From assembly GCA_964549745.1 (NCBI GenBank), contig CAZJWP010000008.1, forward strand, positions 1 to 42,121: a DNA stretch of 42,121 bases, given 5' to 3'. This document shows positions 26,685 to 34,643 of the stretch, one piece after another. The notes below the pieces were generated by a model. That model made no database searches, was not told the DNA's origin, and saw nothing but the letters and a program-made list of their open reading frames with translations. The translations under genes were made by a program, and so were the position numbers. How positions within the stretch are numbered: the stretch's first letter is position 1; every line of letters starts with the position of its first letter. The DNA is from J089 sp964549745. Its GTDB lineage: Bacteria; Fidelibacterota; Marinisomatia; Marinisomatales; J089.

Positions 26685-26946
26685 GTGAATCCGACGTTTA
26701 AAGTTGCCTTTCTGTTATTAACCGGCGTAATGCTGGTTTACTGGATTTGGGTGATTAATTGCCTGCGGAGAAAGCCTAATCATCATGAAAAAGACCCGCT
26801 TCAACCGGTCTTCACTGGATATCAATCAGCCGTTAGGTTTGGGTTTGCTTGGAATGGAAGAACGCATGCCTCTCTTTGGCGGAAGCATGGATATTGACTC
26901 CTTACCGGGTGAAGGCGCCGTATTAAAGATCAAAGTGCCGATTTAG
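26685..26946 (+). pseudogene. histidine kinase remnant with internal deletion and frameshift
   Basis: GTG at 26685 abuts the response regulator stop and opens a frame with one membrane helix (FKVAFLLLTGVMLVYWIWVI) and a short charged stretch. From about 26785 the kinase signal continues in the next frame: LDINQPLGLGLLGMEERM and GGSMDIDSLPGEGAVLKIKVPI, the G2 box and end of an NarX/LiaS-type ATPase domain, stopping at 26944-26946. The dimerisation/phospho-His and N-box parts are missing. So the gene appears to have lost its middle, with the junction near 26775-26790. The stop overlaps the convergent M1 peptidase stop. Confidence 0.7.
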
Positions 26947-28592
26947 CGAAAGAACCAGCGGCGGATTCCAGCCCGGAAACCACGGGCAAGCAGTAAATCG
27001 TCTTCCGGGTCTACCCGAACCACAACCCTCCCGGGAAATTGTACCTCCTTTACCTTATCACCAATCCAGACCACGGTGCGCGTGGTATCTTCACCGTCAA
27101 GCGTCATCACAGGAAGCGGCAGCTTCAATCCCGGATAATCCACCGAGAATTTCAGAATTGTTTTATCAGATTTATGCCGGATATGCTCACGCAGATAGGG
27201 AAGACTTGCCTGATAAAAATACGCCTGAAAAAAAGCCTCCAAGGGTTCATCGGTCTTTGATTCAACAGCCCGGATAAAATCGTCGGTTGTTATGCCGTTT
27301 AAACCCTGAAATTGGGGATCCGTTACCAGTTCTCGTAAGATTTGCTCCAATACGTCGGGATCGATGATTTGACCCAGCATATACAAAGCAAACCCGGCTT
27401 TATAATACACATCGATTGTATAGCTCTCCCGCGCATTTGAATTTGGCGCAGCAACGATGGGTTTTTTGTTTTCAATCCGTTTACGGGCATCTACAGTGAA
27501 GAATTTCCGATAGGCTTTTTCACCATAATTCTCACGGATGAACATTCCTTCCGCATAGATATCAATTCCTTCGTGCAGCCAGAAATCCGCCCAATCGTGA
27601 ACGGTGACTGAGTTTCCCCACCACTCATGTCCCATTTCATGAAGCATGAGAAAATCGTAGCCCAATTTTGTATTCCGGTAATGATTTCCATACGCATTCA
27701 GGGTTTGTGTTTCCATTCCCCAAAAGGGACTTTCCGCCAAGCCAAACTTTTCTTTGTAGAATGGAAATCTCCCGAAGTGGCGGGCATAGAATTTCAGCAT
27801 AGTTTCGGCCTGATTGAGTAAACCGCCGGCGCCGGTGGTATCGGACTTTAGGACGTAATACACCAATGGAACGGGAACCGGCGCAATTCCGGTTACCGAG
27901 CGGGAAACGGTCACATAATCGCCAAGTGCGAAAGTGACATCATACAAGTTGATGGGATAGCGTGTTTTCCAATGCCATGTTTTCCAACCTTGTTGCGCGT
28001 CCGTTACGGAGACCAATAAACCATTGCCGGCACAGACCAGGTTCTCCGGAACGGTGAAATGAAACTCGGCGCTGTCCGGTTCGTCTGAAGGATGATCCTT
28101 GCAGGGCCACCAGATTTTGGCGCCCTCATCCTGACAGGAAACCGCAACCCAGGGCTGACCGGTAGAATCTGCGGTCCAGGTAAAACCACCGCTCCAGGGC
28201 GGTTGCGCGGCAACCGGGGGAATCCCTGAATAGGCTACCGTAATGGTGCCGGTTTGACCCGGCATCAACGTTCGTGAAAGCAAGATGTACAAAACATTGT
28301 TACTTTTGGAGAAAGAAAGCGGATTTCCCTTTTCGGACACATCTGAAACGGTATAACGATCTAACAAATTCAACATCAGTGTGTCCATCTCTTTTGTTGC
28401 GGTAAAACGAATCGTTACCGATCCTGAAATAGATCTTAATTGCGGATCGATCTTTAAATATAGATTATAATAGTGTACATCAAATTTAGATTGTAATTCA
28501 GGAAGGGGGCCGCCGGATGAGGGCAACGTTTCTTTTGCGAATATAATTGAAAAAAATGTGCAGCCAATTAGCAAAATTTTGAATTGTGACAT
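26943..28592 (-). CDS. M1-family zinc metallopeptidase
   Basis: 549 residues with a signal peptide (MSQFKILLIGCTFFSIIFA). N-terminal beta domain of the M1 family, then the gluzincin site HEMGHEWWGN (His318, Glu319, His322) and the third zinc ligand Glu341 in LHEGIDIYAEG. The usual exopeptidase GxMEN is WGMETQ (291-296), with Asn replaced. It lacks the long C-terminal helical domain of PepN-type enzymes, ending soon after the catalytic domain. Predicted periplasmic or secreted aminopeptidase-like enzyme. GGGAAT precedes the ATG. Confidence 0.9.
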   Translation of the reverse strand: MSQFKILLIGCTFFSIIFAKETLPSSGGPLPELQSKFDVHYYNLYLKIDPQLRSISGSVTIRFTATKEMDTLMLNLLDRYTVSDVSEKGNPLSFSKSNNVLYILLSRTLMPGQTGTITVAYSGIPPVAAQPPWSGGFTWTADSTGQPWVAVSCQDEGAKIWWPCKDHPSDEPDSAEFHFTVPENLVCAGNGLLVSVTDAQQGWKTWHWKTRYPINLYDVTFALGDYVTVSRSVTGIAPVPVPLVYYVLKSDTTGAGGLLNQAETMLKFYARHFGRFPFYKEKFGLAESPFWGMETQTLNAYGNHYRNTKLGYDFLMLHEMGHEWWGNSVTVHDWADFWLHEGIDIYAEGMFIRENYGEKAYRKFFTVDARKRIENKKPIVAAPNSNARESYTIDVYYKAGFALYMLGQIIDPDVLEQILRELVTDPQFQGLNGITTDDFIRAVESKTDEPLEAFFQAYFYQASLPYLREHIRHKSDKTILKFSVDYPGLKLPLPVMTLDGEDTTRTVVWIGDKVKEVQFPGRVVVRVDPEDDLLLARGFRAGIRRWFFR

Positions 28593-28595
28593 GGA

Positions 28596-28655
28596 TTCCC
28601 ATCCGGTTAGTTTTGATTCGGTTTAGGTCAATTTAAACCGGGGTCTGGGAACCAA
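28596..28655. promoter_or_regulatory. nested dyad in the M1 peptidase / mutM divergent region
   Basis: CGGTTTA (28619-28625) and TAAACCG (28634-28640) form a perfect 7-8-7 palindrome, nested in TTCCCA (near 28597) and TGGGAA (near 28647). It fills most of the 79-bp region between divergent starts and could be a shared operator. Confidence 0.35.
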
Positions 28656-28671
28656 AAAAGAGGAATACACA

Positions 28672-29493
28672 ATGCCGGAATTGCCCGAGGTCCAAACGGT
28701 GGTGAATGGGTTAATTCCCCGCCTGGAAGGGAAAAACCTAAAGTCGATACGCAAATTAAATGGCAGCGATTCATTATTCAGCGGACAGGTGGAGGATGAA
28801 CTAAATCGGCGAATTATAGGGCAACGAATTCACCGAATTTCACGCCGGGCGAAGTTTATCGTCTGGTTGCTGGATCGCGGTGTCCTTACCATTCATTTGC
28901 GGATGACAGGCCGGTTAATGTTTTCCAAACCCAAAGAAGACAATCCCAACCACTATACCGCCGTTTTTGAGTTTATGGACGGGACCGAATTATGGTTTAA
29001 AGATTATCGCAAATTCGGCCGGATTCAATATTTCGCTGACTCGATGAACTGGGACGTTCATTTGGGGATCGAACCATTATCAACCGAATTCACGCAAAAT
29101 TGGTTATATACAAATTTGAAGTCGCGGCATAGACAATTTAAGCCCCTGCTTCTGGATCAAACATTTATTGCCGGACTGGGAAACATTTATGCTGATGAGG
29201 TACTTTGGGAAGCAAAGATCCATCCGAAGCAATTGTCAGATAAAATCAGCCGGAGGAAAACCGTCTCCCTGCACAAGGCGATTCAATCCATATTGGAAGC
29301 CAGCATTCAGGCACAGGGAACAACGATTATCAATTTTGCCTTTAATGAGGGTGAAACGGGGAATTTTATGGAGCAACTAAAGGTGGTTGATCGCGAAGGT
29401 TTGCCGTGCCATCGATGTGGAACAATTATACATAAAACGAAAGTGAGTCAGCGGGGAACGTATTTCTGTCCAAAATGTCAGAGAAAGCGTTAA
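28672..29493 (+). CDS. mutM: formamidopyrimidine-DNA glycosylase (Fpg/MutM)
   Basis: 273 residues. Removes oxidised purines such as 8-oxoguanine and nicks the abasic site. The N-terminus MPELPEVQTV gives catalytic Pro2 and Glu3. HLRMTGRL and FKDYRKFGRI are seen, with LLDQTFIAGLGNIYADEVLW as the H2TH region. The C-terminal zinc finger is complete: Cys246, Cys249, Cys266, Cys269 with the DNA-contacting QRGTYFC. AGAGGAA lies 8 bp before the ATG. Confidence 0.95.
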   Translation: MPELPEVQTVVNGLIPRLEGKNLKSIRKLNGSDSLFSGQVEDELNRRIIGQRIHRISRRAKFIVWLLDRGVLTIHLRMTGRLMFSKPKEDNPNHYTAVFEFMDGTELWFKDYRKFGRIQYFADSMNWDVHLGIEPLSTEFTQNWLYTNLKSRHRQFKPLLLDQTFIAGLGNIYADEVLWEAKIHPKQLSDKISRRKTVSLHKAIQSILEASIQAQGTTIINFAFNEGETGNFMEQLKVVDREGLPCHRCGTIIHKTKVSQRGTYFCPKCQRKR

Positions 29494-29523
29494 AAATAAG
29501 GTGAAGTTTAACCCCTTTGGCGT

Positions 29524-29991
29524 TCAGTGTGTGTGATGATTATCACCGTTTTTTGTACAGAACTGATATTGGAATAAATTTTCTTCGCCGGGCACGAGAA
29601 TAACATTAATAAGCTTCATCTCCGGTATGGATTTTACACCGGGGAACAGGGGAATTCCTGTGCCGAAGATCAAAGGATGCGGTGTTAAATATAGATGAGT
29701 CAGGAAAGGTGCAAACCGGGAAAACGTTTGGCCGCCGCCGATGACAAAACAGCGATCTCCGGAAAGTGGACGTAGAATCTGTTCCGGGTCGTCATTACGA
29801 TGCACAACAATCCGGGTTCTACCCTTCAATTCCACAGCCAACGTGTCAGCGGTGTTGGATCCCATAATAACCGGATAGCCCATGGTTTGAGATTTGAACA
29901 ACGCCAAATCCCGTGACCAGTCAATCACCTCGTGGGAATGGCGGGCAATGAATCCGTCCAGGGAGACAGCAGCAATGGCGATGACATCCAT
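29524..29991 (-). CDS. dihydrofolate-reductase-like / RibD C-terminal family protein
   Basis: 155 residues, DHFR fold. Seen: IAIAAVSLDGFIAR at the N-terminus, the VIMGSNTADTL segment, CFVIGGGQTFSRF (NADPH-binding GGG loop) and THLYLTPHPLIFGTGIPLFP near the end. The sequence resembles RibD-C-like reductases more than true folate-metabolism DHFR, and lacks the usual W of the catalytic loop; substrate unknown. Convergent with mutM, 30 bp apart. Confidence 0.8.
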   Translation of the reverse strand: MDVIAIAAVSLDGFIARHSHEVIDWSRDLALFKSQTMGYPVIMGSNTADTLAVELKGRTRIVVHRNDDPEQILRPLSGDRCFVIGGGQTFSRFAPFLTHLYLTPHPLIFGTGIPLFPGVKSIPEMKLINVILVPGEENLFQYQFCTKNGDNHHTH

Positions 29992-30000
29992 TAAGCAAAA

Positions 30001-30025
30001 GAGGGTCCGCTAAATACGGACCCTC
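30001..30025 (-). terminator. intrinsic terminator after the M16 peptidase gene
   Basis: Perfect 9-bp stem GAGGGTCCG / CGGACCCTC around a 7-nt loop. On the minus strand it is followed by TTTTGC, so it ends the M16 peptidase transcript just before the DHFR-like gene. Confidence 0.85.
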
Positions 30026-30052
30026 TCGCGGTGATTTGTTTTTTCAACCGGA

Positions 30053-32839
30053 TTATTTATCATCCAGCGGTTGATTCTGATCGTTGATTGACCCGGCAGC
30101 AACGACCGTCAGGTTATTCAGATCAACATACTTTTTGATGGCAGCATTCACCTGGTCTAACGTCAACGCATTGATAATCCCGGGATATTGATCAAGGAAA
30201 GTCAGTTCCCGTTCGCGCTCGGCATTGGTAAGAATCTGACCGGCCAAACCGCGGGTGGTGGCCAGGCCGACTTTGTACGAACCGGTAATCGTATTCTTTT
30301 TGGCTTCCAGTTCGTGCGCCGTGATTCCATCGTCGTACCACAATTTGATCTGTTCGCGAATTGCATCTTCACCTTTTTGGAGCAGGTTAGGAGCAAAGGT
30401 TCCCCAGGTGAACCAGTAGCCATCATTGTTATTGTCCACGCCGGTAATGGCGCTGTACGTTCCGTAAGTTAGTCCCTGCTGATCCCGAACGGTGGACATC
30501 ACTCGTGCGGAGAAATTGCCGCCAAGGACATACACACCAAACATCAGGGGATAATAATCCGGGTCATTCCGATCGATTCCGATCGCCTGGCCCATATACA
30601 TGTCTACGCTGGTTTTATCTTTGATCGTAACTACTTTATTCCGGGCCTGATCAGGATAAGCATCATGCGAATCTTTTTCCACGGTCAAAGGAGAAGCGGT
30701 CCAACCGCTGAAATCCTTTTTTACTTCTGCGGAAAAGGCATCGTTGTCCACGTCGCCTACAGCAACGATGATCAGGCTGCCCAGCCCATAGTTAGCATTA
30801 TGGAACGCTTTGATCTGGTCTGCCGTGACACTTTGAACGGCATTGATAGCGTCATCCGTACTCAGTTTGTAGTTCGGATGGCCTTCCGGATACAAGAGAT
30901 GGGAGAACTCGGTTGAGGCTTGGTTCCGGGTACTTTCCTTCGCCCGCTGAAGCGTACCGATCGTCCGCGTTTTTACAGTTTCCAGATCTTTCTCATTAAA
31001 AGCGGGGTTTCGAAGCTGTTCTGCCAGAAGTGACAACACCAGAGGAATATCTTCTTTCAGGCACCGGGCGCTGAAATTTACACGGTAACTACCGCTGCCA
31101 AAGTTGATTTCGGCTCCCACCGATTCCAGAGCGTTGCTGATCTCATATTTGGTTTTTTCCGTGGTTCCCTGATCCAGCATGGAAGTGGTCATATCGGCCA
31201 GCATGGGACTATCATCCGGGCTGTATTCATCACCGCCCAGCAGACTGCCGCGGATCGTGATCACCTCTTTCACCCCATTGTCCATGGTGTACAAGGTCAA
31301 CCCATCCAGCGGTTTTGATTCGGTGATTTGTGATGCCAGGTTAGCCGTATTTCCAGCCGCGGCTGCCATATCCCGGGCCGCATTGTTCGGCCGCCAGTGA
31401 AGCGGTTGGTTGGCGCTGAAACCCTGACCTTCTCCGGCCGCAGTGTCATCACCACCATTTCCTTCCGGGATAAACACACCGGTGGTGTTTTGGTCTTCCA
31501 CCAGGAAAGTTTGTGCCACCCGCTGGACGTTATCCGGGGTCACATTTTTAATCTTATCCAGAAAGGTTGTGTAGTAGGTCCAGTCACCGGCAGCAATAGC
31601 TTCGTTCAGACTTGAGGCAATCGAATAACTGCCGTCTCTGCTGAAGGCTTCGTCGGCACGAATTTGAGCGACCGCTTTGGACACTTCATCCTGCGTGACG
31701 CCATTTTTCTGAATATCTGCATATTCGTCCAATACGATTTTTTCCACCCTGGTTGCATCCGTTCCGGGGGTCAGGAAAACATAAGTAACAAACAAACCGT
31801 TATCATGGAAAGGATGATCATCAATGTATACGCTGGTAGCCAAACCCTGATCGACGATTTTGCGATAGAAACGACTGGATTTTCCGCCATTCAAAATGCG
31901 GGACAAGACCTGCAACGCATATTGATCATCACTTAATCCGTTCGGGACTTTATGAGCAATGCCGATGATTCCCGCTTCTCCGGTTCGTTTGATGACGACT
32001 CGGCGCGGTCCTTCCTGTTTAGGTTCAGTGGTATACACTTGCGGAATAGGATTCGGACTACGGTCGTATTGACCGAAATATTTCAGGATCAGTCCAAGCG
32101 CATTGTCTTTTTGGAAATCACCGATGACGGTGACGGTGGCATTGTTCGGCCAGTAAAAGGTGTTGTAGAATTTTTTTAGCCGCGCCGTGGGAACGTTTTC
32201 GATATCCGAACGCCATCCTATTGTGGAATGGTGGTACGGGTGAGCCACATAGGCGGTGGACCAGATTAACTTATCCAGCGCCTGGTAAGGGCTGTTTTCT
32301 CCCCGTTCAAATTCATTCCGCACGACCGTCATTTCCGGTTTACGATCTTCATCGGCAATAAAGGCGTTACGCATCCGGTCCGCTTCAATGGCCACGGCCC
32401 GCTCCAGATGCTCGCTGGGCAACAGCTCAAAATAATTGGTACGGTCCGTCCAGGTTGTGGCGTTGATCTGTGCGCCCACATCCTGAAGCACAGTCCAGAT
32501 CGGTTTGCCGTTCTTCTTATTGTAATTTGTGGATCCTTTGAACATCATATGTTCCAGAATGTGGGTGGAGCCGGTGTAGCCGACGGCTTCGTTCCGGGAA
32601 CCCACGTGATAGGTCACCATAAATGTAACGACAGGAGCCGAATGATCTTCCATCAGTAGAACGGAAAGGTCATTCGATTTTAAACGATATTCATTGATAC
32701 CGCCGGAGGATTTTACATAGTCGTAATAACTCTCCACCGGACCGGTCATGTTCTCTGTTTTCATAAGTCCTTTATCCTTTACTGTACAGGCCGTGGTCAA
32801 TAACAGCCCGGCCCATAGCATCGTCGATAAGTATTTCAT
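30053..32839 (-). CDS. M16-family (pitrilysin/insulinase) zinc peptidase lipoprotein
   Basis: 928 residues with lipoprotein signal MKYLSTMLWAGLLLTTAC (Cys18). First M16 half is active: inverted zinc motif HILEH (93-97), with Glu in the following VAIEADRMRN helix. The second half (about 520-928) has the inactive M16 fold (DMTTSMLDQGTTEKTKYEISNALESVG; GGNFSARVMSTVRDQQGLTYG with the family R/Y pair). This two-domain form degrades peptides inside a closed chamber, here tethered to a membrane. AGGAAA precedes the ATG. Confidence 0.93.
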   Translation of the reverse strand: MKYLSTMLWAGLLLTTACTVKDKGLMKTENMTGPVESYYDYVKSSGGINEYRLKSNDLSVLLMEDHSAPVVTFMVTYHVGSRNEAVGYTGSTHILEHMMFKGSTNYNKKNGKPIWTVLQDVGAQINATTWTDRTNYFELLPSEHLERAVAIEADRMRNAFIADEDRKPEMTVVRNEFERGENSPYQALDKLIWSTAYVAHPYHHSTIGWRSDIENVPTARLKKFYNTFYWPNNATVTVIGDFQKDNALGLILKYFGQYDRSPNPIPQVYTTEPKQEGPRRVVIKRTGEAGIIGIAHKVPNGLSDDQYALQVLSRILNGGKSSRFYRKIVDQGLATSVYIDDHPFHDNGLFVTYVFLTPGTDATRVEKIVLDEYADIQKNGVTQDEVSKAVAQIRADEAFSRDGSYSIASSLNEAIAAGDWTYYTTFLDKIKNVTPDNVQRVAQTFLVEDQNTTGVFIPEGNGGDDTAAGEGQGFSANQPLHWRPNNAARDMAAAAGNTANLASQITESKPLDGLTLYTMDNGVKEVITIRGSLLGGDEYSPDDSPMLADMTTSMLDQGTTEKTKYEISNALESVGAEINFGSGSYRVNFSARCLKEDIPLVLSLLAEQLRNPAFNEKDLETVKTRTIGTLQRAKESTRNQASTEFSHLLYPEGHPNYKLSTDDAINAVQSVTADQIKAFHNANYGLGSLIIVAVGDVDNDAFSAEVKKDFSGWTASPLTVEKDSHDAYPDQARNKVVTIKDKTSVDMYMGQAIGIDRNDPDYYPLMFGVYVLGGNFSARVMSTVRDQQGLTYGTYSAITGVDNNNDGYWFTWGTFAPNLLQKGEDAIREQIKLWYDDGITAHELEAKKNTITGSYKVGLATTRGLAGQILTNAERERELTFLDQYPGIINALTLDQVNAAIKKYVDLNNLTVVAAGSINDQNQPLDDK

Positions 32840-33385
32840 TGTATTTCCTTGCTGATTTGCCCTTAAATCGGAACCAATAAGTTAATTCGGTTTGAAACTC
32901 CCATCCACGGGAATTTCAAGTCCGGAGAGCACCTTGCGATCTGCCTGTATCTCAAAGAATTATGACTACACGGAACAGGCACGGCTAAAGGTGACGGCAC
33001 TCCTTTATCCCGATATGGAAAAAACCAGATTATCAATAAAGGATAATAAAGTTTGCATTTATGACCCCTCTTTAATTCCCCCTTTTTACAGGGAAGAAAA
33101 AACCCAAAAATTATACTTTTCATCTTTAGTTGCTTCGAAAAGATTTTGGGAATAGCGTCATACTATTGCGCCTGTCCGGCTAAAAGAGACGGAAGAGAAT
33201 TCTGCAAATACGCCTACAAACCTACGCCATCATTACCCGATGGTCAATGTTACCTCGTCCATTGGGAGTCCTTAAAATGTTTCATGGGAATGGGTAAATT
33301 TTTAATAAGAATTGATTCACACATTGTGTCTGGATTTTGAATAATTTCTCTATTAATACAACAATCAATTCTAGCGAATACAATT
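32840..33385. other. intergenic region without supported gene
   Basis: 546 AT-rich bases. Contains a loose inverted repeat TCCTTTAT (33001-33008) / ATAAAGGA (33036-33043). A 64-codon frame at 33146-33340 with five Cys and a Pro-rich middle has no recognisable family and no ribosome binding site. Must contain promoters for the M16 gene and the SDR operon, which I cannot place. Confidence 0.5.
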
Positions 33386-34075
33386 ATGTCAATAAACCAA
33401 TTAACAAGCCTGAATCAATTCAACTGTGTCATCACCGGAGCCGGCGGCGCCGTGGGCAGCGCTATCGCCGACTACCTGTATTCGAAGGGCGCCGCAGTCA
33501 TAGGTACCAAACGTGGATCGACGGTAAAATTGGAGGGGTTGGCCGATCGCCGGTTTTCTGTTACTGTCGATTTAGTTGATCGAAAAGCAGTCGACATGGC
33601 GGTGGACGCCATCCTGAAAGAAGTAAGTGCAATTCACGCCTGGATCAATGTAGCCGGCGGATTCCGTATGGGAACACCGGTGAACGATCTGGAGCACGGA
33701 CAAATTCACATGATGATGCAGATTAACTTCTTTACAGCGTTGAACGGGTGCCAGGCCGTTGTGGATCACATGAATGCCAATGGTTTTGGCCGGATCGTCA
33801 ATTTTGGTGCGGCGGCCGTTGAAAGCGGACTGGGAACTGCCCTCCCTTATATCATGAGCAAGGCGGCTGTTCAGGGATTGACGCTGACCCTGGCTCAGGA
33901 AGTTCAGCCCGGTGTCACCAGCAACATTGTTATTCCCACAACCATTGATACACCGGCAAACCGGAAAGCCATGCCCGATGCGGATGTTTCCGACTGGACA
34001 TCACCGATGAGCATTGCCGAAACTGTTGGAGAACTTTTGTTAAGCACGAAAAACGGAGAAAAGATATTTGTCTAA
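33386..34075 (+). CDS. short-chain dehydrogenase, dihydropteridine-reductase-like
   Basis: 229 residues, SDR Rossmann fold: cofactor loop TGAGGAVGSAIA (18-29), NVAGG (88-92) and active Tyr155/Lys159 in YIMSKAA. The usual catalytic Ser 13 residues before Tyr is Ala142, as in dihydropteridine reductase (QDPR). The C-terminal stretch DTPANRKAMPDADVSDWT closely resembles the QDPR end region, so it may reduce a quinonoid pterin or similar compound with NADH. No folate/pterin gene adjoins. Its last 8 bp overlap the DJ-1 gene. Confidence 0.8.
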   Translation: MSINQLTSLNQFNCVITGAGGAVGSAIADYLYSKGAAVIGTKRGSTVKLEGLADRRFSVTVDLVDRKAVDMAVDAILKEVSAIHAWINVAGGFRMGTPVNDLEHGQIHMMMQINFFTALNGCQAVVDHMNANGFGRIVNFGAAAVESGLGTALPYIMSKAAVQGLTLTLAQEVQPGVTSNIVIPTTIDTPANRKAMPDADVSDWTSPMSIAETVGELLLSTKNGEKIFV

Positions 34076-34643
34076 ACGAGTGTGCGTTCCCCTGGCGGAC
34101 GGTTTTGAAGAGATCGAAGCGGTCACTATCATTGACATTTTGCGCCGGGCGAAGGCCGAGGTGTTTTCGGCAGGACTGAATGGACGAAGCGTTCGCGGCT
34201 CGCATGGAATTTCCATTGATGCGGACATGACACTGGATGACGCTGTGAACCAGACCTGGGATTTGATCGCCTTGCCGGGGGGTGTTCCCGGAGCGCCGAA
34301 CCTGGCCGCGGATGAACGGGTCCTTTCGCTTCTGCGTCAAAATGCGGAACAGAACCGGCACGTGGCCGCTGTGTGTGCAGCGCCTTATGCCCTGGATCAG
34401 GCCGGGCTCACCATGGGAAAGCATATCACCTCTCATCCCAACTGGGCGAAAAAAATTGCAAACGGCGATCACATCGGCGCGCGAACGGTGATCGATGGGA
34501 AAATGATTACCGGGCAGGCGGCAGGTTCAGCCATGGAATTTGCCTTCCGGTTGGTGGAAGCGCTGTTTGGTCCGGAAAAAGTAACGGAAATTAACCGGGG
34601 TGTGCTGGCAGCGCTCCCGCAAGCAAATGGAGAAACCGAATGA
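34068..34643 (+). CDS. DJ-1/PfpI family protein (YajL/DJ-1 type)
   Basis: 191 residues. Flavodoxin-like fold with the nucleophile elbow Cys103 in AAVCAAPYAL, the conserved acidic Glu15 in DGFEEIEAV, and LPGGVPGAPNL. Proteins of this type protect against glycation/oxidation or act as chaperone-like enzymes. TTG start at 34068 is accepted because GGAGA stands 8 bp upstream and family similarity begins at residue 2. Overlaps the SDR by 8 bp and the peptidase by 4 bp (ATGA, 34640-34643). Confidence 0.9.
   Translation: MSKRVCVPLADGFEEIEAVTIIDILRRAKAEVFSAGLNGRSVRGSHGISIDADMTLDDAVNQTWDLIALPGGVPGAPNLAADERVLSLLRQNAEQNRHVAAVCAAPYALDQAGLTMGKHITSHPNWAKKIANGDHIGARTVIDGKMITGQAAGSAMEFAFRLVEALFGPEKVTEINRGVLAALPQANGETE

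Noticed and set aside
33146..33340. 64-codon Cys-rich frame as a gene
   Set aside because: No ribosome binding site, no recognisable family; left as part of the intergenic description.
33930..34472. Minus-strand 180-codon frame
   Set aside because: Antisense to the SDR and DJ-1 genes; no family features.
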